Source of the DNA: Ischnura elegans | Taxonomy: Eukaryota; Arthropoda; Insecta; Odonata; Coenagrionidae | Reading direction: 5' to 3' | DNA length: 64,000 nt | NCBI RefSeq assembly: GCF_921293095.1 | Contig: NC_060253.1 | Span: forward strand, 96,055,073-96,119,072 | Shown: one piece after another, positions 24,101 through 35,431 of the stretch | Layout: each line of letters begins with the position of its first letter | Position numbering within the stretch: position 1 is the stretch's first letter | Position numbers and translations under genes: made by a program | Notes under the pieces: generated by a model | Databases searched by the model: none | Told to the model about the DNA's origin: nothing | What the model saw: only the letters and a program-made list of their open reading frames with translations

Positions 24101-26394
24101 ATGATGGCATCTAAAGGGGTCTATGCTTAGCTCTAAAGACATCATATAAGTGTTCGAGTACACTAATAATGGTGCTTTAAACGTTAAAGGTATTCCACTG
24201 AGCTATTCTAAGAGTAAATAATGGTTTTCAAATCTGTGCCTATCACATTCATTCACATTGCACCTGACGAAAGGTTAATGGAGTTATCTTATGTGAGCAA
24301 AAGAGTTTCACTGATGGTCACTGATAATGTTTTACATCTCTAGTAATATCTTAGTTCATGTTGCAGTGTTGAATGTCATTTCACTATATCAACTAGAATC
24401 TTATATTACCTTTTTTATATTAATCATTACCATAGCTTCAGGAAGATGTCACACTAATCAATTGGTTTTTATAAAAATTTTTGTAGTTTTCTTTGATGGG
24501 CTGACACAATTTTCATTGTTGCATGGTTGGTTGTTACAAATTTGATATTATTTTTGTGTGGCATTGGATGTTGTGGCATAAATTCTTGCAAAGAGTAAAT
24601 GATGGTCGTAAAACCGAACTGCTTGTCAATTCTTACTGGCAATTGATAGAGCGTGTGATTAAGTGTTTGGAATGAATGCTGATTGTAAATTGAGGAGTAC
24701 CTGTATGTAGGCCTGGGTGATGTTGATAATTCAGTATTGGAATATGATAATTTTTTAATTTCATTAATTTAAATTGCTAATTAATGAATAATTATTGAAC
24801 AATACTGTATATAGTCTTATAGGACAAAATAAATTGTTGCTCTAGAATGTCATGATATCCTGATAAAATATTTCCTTTTTATGAAAGAGGGCGTTAAATA
24901 GTATTTTGTCAGAATATCTTGATATATTTGATGTATCACTCTGGCCTTTACTTATTATATTTTCTCAACTTGGGTTCAACATCAATAGGGCACATAATTG
25001 TTGAAGATACAAACTTTTGCTATTTTTAAGCATAATTTGTTTTTACATGATAGTGAGTTTGGCTATTGTGATGATTTTTTCGTGATTTGAAAAGGTGTTT
25101 CGACCATCATGGTGCTTAATTAATTTCAAACCACAAATAACCATCACTTTTACCTTTTCTGCGAAGTAAGTTCAAACCACAGAAAAACAAACCTGCGATA
25201 AAACTCTAAATCTTGATGCTGCCACATTATGTCATCTTAAAATGTCCATTAAATGAAGAAGCAAAGGCTATAGTTATGCTGTAGTTAGTTATGCCTAGTT
25301 TATGCTGCCAATAATGGGTTCAATTTTCTGTACTGAACTTCATGAAGTCGATAAGAATACTCATAGAAATGACTCAGCATTCACTTGGAATACTTGGGGG
25401 TGAACACATTCACGATGTAACTGTGCAGCTACCGCTGTAAAGCTCTTTGGGGAATTTCTCATGTCCTCTTGTCTCTGACCTAGGTGCATGTATTTTATCA
25501 AATGTTGTGCCCTATTTCTACGATTATTCTGTTTTTAAATTTGCTATTCTATGGAGCCAGCCAGGGATTCTATCGCTATTTTAAACAAGCCAGGGATTGA
25601 TTAAATTTGATTTTTCACGATGGCCACCATGCTCTACACTTTTCGTTGCTTCCTTTCTGCTGTGCCAGTGATACCTGTCAGGCCTATTCGTGATGTTTTA
25701 GCAATCCGTGGGATATTTAGTGGGTTTCAAATGAAAGTTGAACCACAAAGCAAGTATTTTTGTCAGCTGGAATGCTGAAAATCGGTAACATTTTACTTGC
25801 CTTGACTGGTGTGTTTGCAATGTGTTGTATGTATTTGGTAAGGAGTAATTTCTGCAATGCTGAGATAGACTGGATTCATAATTGTTCTTTTCTAGCAAAA
25901 AAGCCTGTTCGTAGCTATAAACACAAGCAAGAAAGATTCATAAGAAGCTGGACCATGTTATAACAGATGCGATCTTTACAAAAATAAAAAAAATAAACTG
26001 TTTCAATAGCAGTAAAACTACAAAATACATGATGTATTTATTTTGGCCAGTATACCACTTGAAAACATAGAAAACCATGCATTAATATGCTTTCTCAAAT
26101 ATTCGTGATGGTGATTTAAAAATCTCATTTTGTTCACAGAAATGTTTTAACATAAGATTATATTTACGGCTTTTATTACGAACTGGTTCTTTATATCATT
26201 TTTTATTCTAATTTTTGGCTCTTTTTATATTGCTTTGTGAAGGTTTTATTCACTACAAACCAGGAGCGATAATTGTCAGCCATCAATTTTTATTTGTGCA
26301 GAGAGAATTAGTGTTACATTAGAACATAAATTTAAAAGTGTTCTTCGGTTGAAACTTCTAGTGTTTATTTAATTTTTGTCTTTGTATTCTTCAG
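21183..26394. other. Second part of the 9.2-kb intron, nothing firm
   Basis: AT-rich DNA ending at the acceptor TGTATTCTTCAG. It includes minus-strand ORFs of 70-103 codons (for example 21702-21926 and 23270-23581) and a plus ORF at 22851-23084, none with a recognisable domain. It may hold further worn transposons. Confidence 0.5.
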
Positions 26395-26537
26395 ATTTAT
26401 GAATGCCCTCCAGATATGGCTGTTTTGCCAAGTCCAGATGCTTCGCCAATGGCCAGCTTGACAGTTGTGGAAGATAAAGTGATCTCTGCATTGGATGATG
26501 GGCAGGTGAAATCGCTGAATGACCATGAACCGAAAAG
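26395..26537 (+). CDS. Multi-Tudor protein, exon k: end of Tudor-like fold and polar tail
   Basis: Acceptor TTGTATTCTTCAG, phase 0 in; donor CCGAAAAG|gttaga, phase 2 out. It encodes IYECPPDMAVLPSPDASPMA followed by a polar segment ending NDHEPKR. The first residues complete the degenerate Tudor core of exon j across the GC-AG intron. The phase-2 end is matched by the next acceptor. Confidence 0.82.
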
Positions 26538-27077
26538 GTTAGACATGTGTTGTTGTGATGATTTTTCACTTTGTTACGGAGCAGTCATTTACATAGTGAA
26601 ATAAATTAGTTAAAAGTCTTCTCAATGAAACTGGTTTTCCAAATTAAGATTATTTCTGTTCAGATTTTTTCATATTGTTGCCTAAAAGTGTTGTCAAATT
26701 TATTGTGATTTTAAAATTTTCATCATACACAATTTTTTCTGTGTCAAGATTGATTTTTCAAAATCACGACACATTTTAAGTCTGAATAATAAAGCCTATG
26801 AAAATACATATTTTTACCTATTTGAATGTTTATTTTGGTCCCTATGTATTCGTATACCTGGGTATTCACATCCCAAGCCATTATGATTTGATAAAGATTT
26901 TAGTTGACTACAACTTGTAGTTATACATTTAATGAAAAATAAGTCACGTCAAATTGCTTAAGCCAGTCATGCATTGTGACAATGTGGTCACGTTTGTTTT
27001 ATTTAATCTTTTGTGGAATAATTTAGTGCACATCTGAATACTTAGTATCGATTGATAATTTTCCTTTATTTTTTCAG
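26538..27077. other. Intron, nothing recognised
   Basis: A phase-2 AT-rich intron of 540 bp, gttaga...ttttttcag. Confidence 0.75.
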
Positions 27078-27156
27078 CGAGTTAGAAGCTAAAAAGAATG
27101 ATGCTGAGAAAACTTCAGAATCAGATAAACCAGCCATTCCAACTACAAACGAGTAG
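27078..27156 (+). CDS. Multi-Tudor protein, exon l: C-terminus and stop
   Basis: Acceptor ttattttttcag, phase 2 in. It encodes SELEAKKNDAEKTSESDK and a short Pro/Thr end (PAIPTTNE), closed by TAG at 27154-27156. The tail is charged and probably disordered. The sum of all twelve exons, less the two bases that finish the first split codon, is 3,804 nt and divides by three. This is a strong check on the whole model. Confidence 0.85.
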
Positions 27157-27850
27157 GATGACCCAGGATATTAAAGTTTCATTCCTAAAGCAACAGAATT
27201 AAGGTAATGGTATTATTTTCTACCTGTGTTCTTAGCTTACAAATTTCCCTTAAGAATGTTGCATTTTTGGCAGATTAATTTAACACGAAATGTTGGTCTT
27301 AAATTTTTAATGCTTGCATGGAGCATTAACAAAATGTGGCTGATAGATTTCAGCGGAGCTTGGCTGCATGTCAGATAACATACGGACAGTAAATGCTGTG
27401 AAATTTTATGTGCCCTAGTTACCCATGAGTCACATACAGTAAAAAAATGTAAAAATGCAACCTGTATTATACAGTTGCTGCCATCACTATGAAATGTGGG
27501 AAGCATTTACTGTTTCTGCATAAGACTCTCTCTTTTGGGGGAGAGCCTCTCCTGGTTGATGCCGTTGTGTGGACAGTGCAGTGCGAAGTTTCATTGATAG
27601 CTCAATGGGAAGAGTATGAGCTAAATTCTATCTCCTTATTTTAGATATTATTTTGGGCTCTCATCTGGAGACTCAATTATCAGACGGGTAGTTAGTTTGC
27701 CAAAGAGTGAACCATGTGAAAGGATTCTTTTCTCCGGCCTCAATGACATACTTGTCAAGCATAATTATCAATGTAAATTCCTCTGCAATGGGCTATCATA
27801 GCACCTTCCTTCTCTTGTTTCTGCACTTTTTCTGTTATTAGTGTGTTTGT

Positions 27851-27856
27851 AATAAA
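27851..27856 (+). terminator. Possible polyadenylation signal (unspliced 3' UTR)
   Basis: AATAAA in gtttgtAATAAAttctct, 695 nt after the Tudor-gene stop. It is used only if the 3' UTR intron is retained. Confidence 0.25.
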
Positions 27857-28125
27857 TTCTCTCTTTTATTTCTTTAAAATATTAATTTTTAGTTGTGAAG
27901 CATTAAAATAGGGTGACATCTTGACTTCCTAAAAATAAATATTTTGGTATGTTTTCCTGAGATTCTCATTTTCCCCTCACTTGTGTGAAGGAGAAATAGT
28001 TAAGTGTTCCCGGAATAATTTGTAGGATTGGATATGGCTGGATTAGACTATTGTTAAAATAATTTTCAATTGCTATTTTTGTTAATCTCTATAGTCCTCG
28101 GCTCAACTTTGTGGAAGTTCATTCT

Positions 28126-28328
28126 AACAAATGAAAAGAGAACTATGTACTTATCCACCAATTTATTCTCGTGGTAAAACTAGTTTCGACCCACTGGCGT
28201 CATCATCAGGTACTTATCATTAGTACGAGTTGTGATGAGTCACGAGTACCTGATGATGATGCCGCTGCATTGAAACTAGTTGTACCAAGAGAATAAATTG
28301 GTGAATAAGTACATGGTTTTCATTTGTT
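28126..28328. repeat. Palindrome with two hammerhead-ribozyme-like cores
   Basis: Two arms of about 90 nt face each other. In the right arm (+), CTGATGA (28250-28256) is followed by a 15-nt helix-II segment in which GATGC pairs with GCATT around loop CGCT, then GAAAC (28272-28276), TAGTT and GTACC. GTAC lies before CTGATGA and after TAGTT and can form helix I. The left arm repeats this on the minus strand (CTGATGA at 28209-28203, GAAAC at 28187-28183). AATAAA follows each core (28292-28297 on +; 28167-28162 on -). Order and spacing match the hammerhead core known from Penelope-like elements and small retrozymes; activity is inferred. Confidence 0.6.
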
Positions 28329-28580
28329 GGTATTATTATCTTATTTGTCCATATGACAAACTACTCTGTGGTTCATACCCACCTCTAAGGTGTGCAAACC
28401 CTGACTTGGGCTAAGTTTTGACATTTAACGTACATGCTCAAAATTAAATCAAGAGCTGACTGAGTATCATTATTTTTGTGTAAAAATTGTGTTGTTAGAC
28501 ATGAGATTTTAAAAAAATGTAAAATTTATCAACTGTCTACTAAGCTAAAATATTCCAATTGCCCATTATTTCATTTACAG

Positions 28581-29120
28581 GTTGAGTTGCCAAGGAGTCC
28601 AGAGAAATATGGTGTCTTAAAGAAGATGTTAAAATTAGTAGTTTAGTACAGAGAATTTATTTTGATTACAATACGCTTAGTTTTTTTAAGAGACTATAAT
28701 GAAGGGAAAGGCTGGTGCTTCTGAAGGATTGGTGTTCTCAATTCTTGGCTGTGGCATAACATTTTTAGCCTTGAGTTCTATTTGTGTTTATTATGTTAGT
28801 CCTTCAGTAGTGCTGTTCTCATTTCCTAATTTTTACTGATGTTGAAGTAGTAAGTCATGATAAAAATTTCTTTTAAAGCATACTAAGGCGTCTATTGGTC
28901 TCCTAGCTTTTTTGATGGAAAGGGTTCCATTTATTTATCTCTTGTCCATTGAAAGATCATATTTTTGTGAATTATATTTTAATTGGCCTTATGTTGTGAT
29001 TTTCATGCATTTGAAATGTATTCTCTTTCTCTAGTGCTTGCACTTTCCATAGGTGCTTGTTATTAAGATTGCAGGCTACATCCAAGTGTAATGATTAAAT
29101 ATTTGTTTCTTAGAATGTGT
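28581..29120 (+). other. Probable terminal 3' UTR exon of the Tudor gene
   Basis: Begins after TCATTTACAG. ATTAAA at 29094-29099, followed by a GT-rich stretch (TTCTTAGAATGTGTTTGTAT), could end the transcript. Placement is by signals only. Confidence 0.3.
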
Positions 29121-30540
29121 TTGTATTTATTTTTTAAGGTTCTGTTCCTAGTCTTTACGTGTCCTCCTCAGAGAAATTGAAAGATACTCAGCCTTATCAT
29201 GCTTCATCTTTTTCACAGTTAAAAAAAAATACGAATGATCAGTGATTTTTCAAATTTCAATTTTCAATATGAAGTGAATTAAAATCTTTCTGGTGTTAAA
29301 GTCCTGGAGTAAATCTAGGTTGAGGGTAATTTACTTCTATTGTAGTTACTATTTGAGCCCTGAGCTTGGCAGTATTAAACTCCAAAAAGTAATCTGATGG
29401 AAATAATTGAAATGATTCACTATTTTTCAATTTCCTAAGTTCTTTAGCAAGTTTTTTTTACATATTCAAGTCATTTTAGTATGTAAACCTCAAATAATTT
29501 CAGAGAAAGCTCTTTAAATCAATATTGTACCTATGCATTAGCTCTTTCTTGTCAATACTAGGTATTCAAAATATAAGGCTTTAGTGATGTGTTGGCAAAC
29601 CACTCACAAATATTTGAGGCTCTATCAGATGAGTTACAAAATGTCAATCCTTAATAAAATCTTGCTGGATGCACATTATTGGAAAGGGCTTATTGAAGTA
29701 TACTTCAAAAATTAATCTAACCAAATTTTTTTAATCTGTGCGAATTCGTTAAAATGTGAAACAATTTTATGAGGCCTAAAGTTCATCTTGGGGGGTATGG
29801 ATATTACAATCATGATCTTGGTCGTTGTCATGTACTTGGTTGTAATTGTTCACTAATTATAGCTGAGGTGCATGTTGAAATTCATGTAATTGCATAGATG
29901 GAGATTGTATTTAAAGTGGGAGCTTTGAAAGAAAGACCAATGGATGGAATGAGAACTATCACAAACTAGTTAAGATCCTCTTTGACACCATTTATCAATG
30001 AGAATTTCTGGCTGCACGACAACTATTTGGTGGATGGAATAGGAGGAGAATTTCAGTTGTGATTCCTCTAATTCTGAAAACCTTTGAGCCAGTTGAGTGC
30101 AATGCTCTCAACTGCTTATGAAATTCTTGTGTTGCTGTGGTACATCTTTCATGTTCACAATTAAAGTACTTAATTCCAAAGTCACATTTTGCTGTCACAG
30201 CTAGTTGGTGGAATAGAATGGATAACGCATCTTAATTCGGTTGGAAATATCCATTTTTGTGCTTTTAATGGTCACCTATATTTTGAATGATTATGAGCAT
30301 TTGGAAGATAAAGTTTTGTTTACACAAAAGTCTGCATGTTAAGGAAATTGGTTCGTGATGTAACCCTCAATAATTAATGCCCACACAAAGTAATTAATAG
30401 CCCTTACCCAACTTCATGTTTCTTGCTTTTGTTGAAATTTTGAAGGTGTAAGGCTCTTTATGTCAGAAAGTAGCCCGCCTCAAAATGGCCATCTTAATCC
30501 ATCCCTGTTGAAGAAGAGAAGGCGTATTTGGTGTAGCTAA
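29121..30540. other. Intergenic, nothing recognised
   Basis: AT-rich. It contains another AATAAA near 29652 and a minus ORF of 67 codons at 29995-30198 without family signature. Confidence 0.5.
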
Positions 30541-30764
30541 AGGCTGTTTTACATGGGGCACGTAATTGCACAATCTGACGTGTACGAAAGCGCAGTCAAA
30601 ATTGCATCGTGTAAATCGGTGAATTGCTAGAACACATGCATGGACGTGAGATGGCAAAATAGCCCCTGTTCTAATTTCGTTCATGCATTCGCGCGATTCC
30701 ACGCCATTTAAGAAATCAATGCAGTTCTAACCTGCGGAATTCTGTGCCCTGTGTAAAACGGCCT
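30541..30764. mobile_element. Short TIR element, family A copy 2 (~224 bp)
   Basis: AGGCTGTTTTACATGGGGCA at the left and GTGTAAAACGGCCT at the right. Inner sequence (TCTGACGTGTACGAAAGCGC, AATTGCTAGAACACATGC) is the reverse complement of copy 1. The flanks are TAA and TTA. Confidence 0.75.
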
Positions 30765-31099
30765 TTAAGATTGGAACCCTGATTTCTCTAATTGCTGATC
30801 ACGTATTGCTTTGAGTTAAACCCAAGGAGGTTGTAAATATAAAACCTCCTTTGTTAAACCCCTAAGCCAAGTGCTGTAACTGGTGGTATACCTTGTCGGC
30901 AATCTGAAGATCTGGCCTCGATTCCTGATAATTTTTTTCTCATGCCAAATTTCATTCCTGAATAACTTTGCACTAATAGTGCGCGTGACTGCGTTCAAAT
31001 TAACCTGTTTTCACGTAGTGCTTCCTTTTTACCTATAATATAATGCATCGCCAGTGCCGGCAGCCAGTTTTATTTTGAATGTAATCGATGTGATTTATA

Positions 31100-31540
31100 T
31101 GCGTCGTGATGGTCTAATGCAGAGAGTCGTCTCGTCTGAAAGCGGCCCGAATTGCACGGCGCCCGGCGAAAAGTCTTTTCGCCTGAAACCGGCCTCAATG
31201 TAGCACTGTGACCACTATATTTCGTGAAGTAGACGGCGTACCGTTGGGCTGGATTGAAATGGGCGCCGTGGTGACGTCGCGTCGGCGCCGAGCCACAAAA
31301 GATGTGGCGATTCGACTCATTGAAGACATCCAGAGAGAACTTCGGTTGAAAGCATGGCGCCGTGCCCTGGACGGCGGCCGCCCGGCGTCAAGTCGGCTCG
31401 TCTGATGGCGGCCGTAGTTGTAGTACGCTTGTGAAAGCATGCATTGTAAAACATTGTAATCCCCAGCCGGTGGTGTTGCCGGCATCCAACTTGCCTATTT
31501 TATCGCCGGCTGTCATTGTGGTGTCGCGCTGGACAGTTCG
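31100..31540. other. GC- and CpG-rich patch, probable transposon fragment
   Basis: A sharp rise in GC with dense CG dinucleotides (GGCGCCGTGGTGACGTCGCG; GACGGCGGCCGCCCGGCG). Similar motifs recur at both ends: CTCGTCTGAAAGCGGCC and CGCCTGAAACCGGCCTC on the left, CTCGTCTGATGGCGGCC on the right. Both strands have 65-96-codon ORFs rich in arginine, but I recognise no domain. A transposon end is the best guess; a CpG-island promoter is possible but no gene starts here. Confidence 0.35.
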
Positions 31541-34124
31541 AAATATTCCATTTGATTCCGTTGCATAAGTCGTTAATGCCTACCTCCTGTTAATCTTCCT
31601 GTAAACCTTTCTTGCCTGCCAAATTGGGTTGTCCCTTCTGACTCAGGTCTGTAAATTAATGCACAATTTCGTGGCATCCGTGAGAAATAGATTTGGTGAA
31701 ATGCGCGGCACTCCTCTGCATGAGGTTAATCGCGTGGATAAAAAATGATTCGCATAAAACGAGCGCGATTGACAAGTTCTAAAAACGGAGAACTTAGGAG
31801 CAGGGAGGGTCATGCTGCGCAAAGCCCATGCTAATTTAAGGTAATTTTGAAGAGGACAGCTAGTGACGTAGACGGCTCCTTGTAAGGGTTAGACCACGAA
31901 TATTACAGAGGATCTTCAAGGCGGCTTCATGATGTCGCCTCATGATATAGAAGTCGCTGACGGACAAATTGATCCCGAGTTTCACGGGGCAATTAGGTAT
32001 AATTAGAGGCGTTAACCAATATTTATTTATATATAATTATGTTATTTATCAACTTCATAGCTCTTCAATGCCATTCCTCGCAATATTAAATATACTACAA
32101 AATATTGAAAAAAAAGATGATCGCATTGCACTCATCGACGCACCGTGGTCATTTTTGTAAGCCGATTAAATTACGACCGAAGGGGCAACAGAAATCAACC
32201 TTCTGTGGGATGAAAGTGGGCCTCCTCGAATGTAGTCCCCTTGGATTAGACCTTCAACATTTTGACGCAAATAATCAGAGAGGTGAAAGTAATTGGAACC
32301 AGGGCCGCCCAGAGATTTCTTGTGGCCCGGGGTAGAGTTTGGGTGTGAGGCCCACCACCCCGAAGAGAAATAGCCCCTTTAACTTTGTGATCCGGGGCAG
32401 TCCGCGGGCGGCCCTGCCTGGAACCTGTTGTAGTACCAGTTGATAGATGGGAAGTAAGACCCTAAGCTGATGACGGTATGCCGCTTTTGATCGAAAAATT
32501 TTCCTCATTTTGAGGGGGGCATCCCTGACCTAAACGGTGGAGCTCAAAGTCGTGGCGAGTAAAGTTGTGAGGTTTAGGGGCTCAAATCTTATGTTGTAGG
32601 CACGTTCATAAGTATAACCTCTGGCACAACTCTCCGATGTTAATATCCTCTCCAAATGATACACCACGAATTTTTTTTCTTGCTACGGCCTTGGTGGAGC
32701 TCTTCGCTTGACGGAAGTGATTAACCTATCTTCTATATTATTTCTACTGTATAGATACCTTTTTCTCAACTTATACGCTACCAAACTCTACAAATGAGGT
32801 ACCAAAATGCACAGAATTCATAAGAGAACATGCGACGGCATATCTTACTTCCTAAATATTGCTATTGTTCCCTAAAATTGGTTTTTAAATAATAAAAGAA
32901 CTGTAAATATTCCTGACGTTAACGGCGCACTAACTGATGCATTTGTTCATTTGCAACAATATCTTGCATTCTTTAAATAACTTTTATCAAAATGCGGCTA
33001 CATTCAAGTCTCCTGTTGATACGTAAGTATGAGTCATCATGTGCGTTTAACAGAGGATAATGTAATTACTTCCAATGTTGTGTTTAAAGAGGTCCTCTGA
33101 CCTCAATTTGTACATGAACATTCCAGTTAAATTTGTACATAAGACCCTGCCTTTTTTTTCTACATTTTAAAATTAGAAACGCGCCAATCCCTCTGTGGAC
33201 CTGCATTGAAAAGAGCGGGGGAAGCCCGCTGGGAGCGGGCGTAGCACGCTCGTATCTCCTTATTTATCCTCTGCTTAGATGTCAGCTACAACGTCTGAGT
33301 GCTTGGTTCATCGGATCCAATTAATAGTAATATAATATTTTTTAATATACTACTGCGCTCTTAACTGAAAAAAATAAAAATATTTTTGGGTGTTAGGAAT
33401 CTAACTAGTAATGATCATAACGAATTGTAAGCCAAAGTTACACCCTACCAATTGTGATCTGTAACTTTGAATTATTAATTCATCAATTCGTCTTCAATTT
33501 AATTGTTGTACTTGGATGCCGTTTAAATACTGAGAAACCGAGTTGCTGTTCTTAATCAACCGATGAAAACATGACAAGGTTTAAGAAAGTGAATAGGGAT
33601 TGCAAATTTAAATAGATGATTTACGCGAGAAAGGTTCATTATTTAAAGTTAAATTAGTTGTATCTGACTGTCATTAACTGGAGAGTTAAAAATATTACAT
33701 GACCAAAGGAACGTTGAAGAGATGGGTCCAAGGATCAGGTGTTCCAATGATCAGGTGTCTCATGAGACGTCTGTACAAATTTCATTTGTACAGACCTCTT
33801 GAGCTGTAATATATGGATCTATGGATGAAATTAAATCCCTCCTCATCTTATCATTCAGTTCAAAATTTTCTTATTGCCGTACATGGCCGCGTATTTGATT
33901 TCAATACGCTTTGTGATTAAACGTCTTCCAGTATGATTTCTCAAATTTACGTTTAATTATGATTGAAATTAAAACTTCCAATAAAATCTGAATTTTTACC
34001 TGCGCTTCTTCCGGGGAAATGGTCAATGGCTTTATTAACATATTTCCGTACAATAGTGAGTATATACTTGATGACTGATACAAGACATTTACTCGAACAA
34101 ATAAATTCTGATAGTTTCCCGGAT
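31541..34124. other. Intergenic, between the two convergent genes
   Basis: Apart from the small element at 32300-32416 and a short palindrome at 33769-33796 (GTCTGTACAAA...ATTTGTACAGAC), nothing is recognisable. Confidence 0.5.
32300..32416. mobile_element. Small hAT-like MITE (117 bp)
   Basis: CAGGGCCGCCC at the left and GGGCGGCCCTG at the right are perfect 11-bp inverted ends. The flanks ATTGGAAC and CCTGGAAC agree at six of eight positions, consistent with a worn 8-bp hAT target duplication. Confidence 0.7.
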
Positions 34125-34130
34125 TTTATT
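34125..34130 (-). terminator. Polyadenylation signal of the minus-strand gene
   Basis: TTTATT on the plus strand reads AATAAA on the minus strand, 137 nt past the stop of the minus-strand gene. It is the first such hexamer downstream. Confidence 0.4.
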
Positions 34131-34267
34131 TTACACGTCTCGCATGGAATAAAAAAGCATGCATTTTTTTGCCCTATTACGCCGGTAGTGGGTTTTAACA
34201 TTGACTTCCTGGTTGTTCTCATCTTCCGGACATTTTTCCAATCTTGTGACATTTCCAGCTGTGTTGG

Positions 34268-34486
34268 TTAGTTAGTGACGTAAATGTCCTTCTCCCTCGC
34301 AGGAAGGTAAATGTTATAGGCTCTTTTGAAATTCCGTTCTGGCGGGGGATGCGGGGGCATTTGTGGCGTGGAATCCCAGGGCACTGGAAGGGACGCGTAA
34401 GGGCACATTGTGGGCCAATAGTCTCTGTTGCTCTCCAACACTATCTTCTTAAACCGGTCAATGTAGATCTCTCTCATTTTTTCACC
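34268..34486 (-). CDS. Unrecognised 307-aa protein, exon 6 (C-terminus)
   Basis: On the minus strand an acceptor TCTTTCTCCACAG leads into GEKMREIYIDRFKKIVLESN, a Pro-rich run (PQMPPHPPPERNF) and a stop at 34270-34268. Phase 0 in, matching the end of exon 5. Codon-like composition, an uninterrupted frame from the acceptor to the stop and a polyA hexamer 137 nt later support a real terminal exon. I do not recognise a domain. The Tyr/Trp/Pro-rich chemistry (YWPTMCPYASLPVPW) is reminiscent of small structural or axonemal proteins, but that is only an impression. Confidence 0.72.
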   Translation of the reverse strand, partial: GEKMREIYIDRFKKIVLESNRDYWPTMCPYASLPVPWDSTPQMPPHPPPERNFKRAYNIYLPAREKDIYVTN

Positions 34487-35431
34487 CTGTGGAGAAAGAT
34501 GGAACGTAGTATAGAGATATTAATGGCAAATCGGGTTAGCGTTATATTGCAGTGGGGTTAGTGGACGAGACGAAGGGAAAAGACGATTTTAGTCCTTAAT
34601 TGGTCGCATCGGGTCGTATTGACCCGACTGGATTTTCTTAGATATTTTTTTAAATAAAATGATAATAGGAATTTTTTTCTAGTCTATTAATGTATGTAAT
34701 TCTACCGCTGGGTAAAGTTGGATTTTCAAAGTAATGCTTTGTTTCGCTGCAACCAATGTTTATAGCCGACGCGACCGAGAGCGCATCAGATTTTTTCCGC
34801 CTTTTAACCGACGCTTTATTCTGTTTTAGTCTTATATTAGTCTGTTTTATGTAGCAGGCTGATTTCTTGAAATGTTGTAAAGCTCAAACATTTCCCTCTT
34901 TTTATTAAATTCATGTTTCTATATATGTTCTCTGTATAAATCTTTATACCGTTTTCTGTGCATCGGCCATAGTTTATGTAATGTTTATTGTGTATCAAAC
35001 TTCAAATTTTTCAAAAAAATGTATAAAATTTATTCGAACAACTTACTTAGTGAATAGTAGTAAAATGATACCAATATTTTGACAAAAACGTTTTGCAAAA
35101 ACGCAATGAACTCAACTCGGGTCACAATGATCCGAAAGTTTTTTCGCGTAAGTTTTGGGGTGCGACCGATTAAGGGTTAAGGGCAGTTGCGGTGCGCGAC
35201 TGGAATAACATGGAAGAAATTCTCTTCAAAGAATGCGCATTTTCCCGTAATTAGAAGCACACCAAAAATGGTTTTAAATAATATGGGTCTAATATAAGGA
35301 CCTTTATCTCACTTAGGTCCATCTTAAGGAACCTTTCATCGGTGCACAATCCTAGGGCTAAGGACCGTGGAAAAGGACCATTAGGGAAATAAAAATGGGT
35401 TTTTCAAGTTCATTCAATGCGTAAATTTTAA

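Larger units (their letters stand above)
27157..28580 (+). other. 3' UTR start and probable 3' UTR intron
   Basis: 47 nt after the stop is AATTAAG|gtaatg (exon end 27203), and a good acceptor, TCATTTACAG, ends at 28580. The short stop-to-junction distance is compatible with escape from nonsense-mediated decay. If this intron is not used, AATAAA at 27851-27856 could end the transcript. The palindrome at 28126-28328 lies inside it. Confidence 0.4.
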
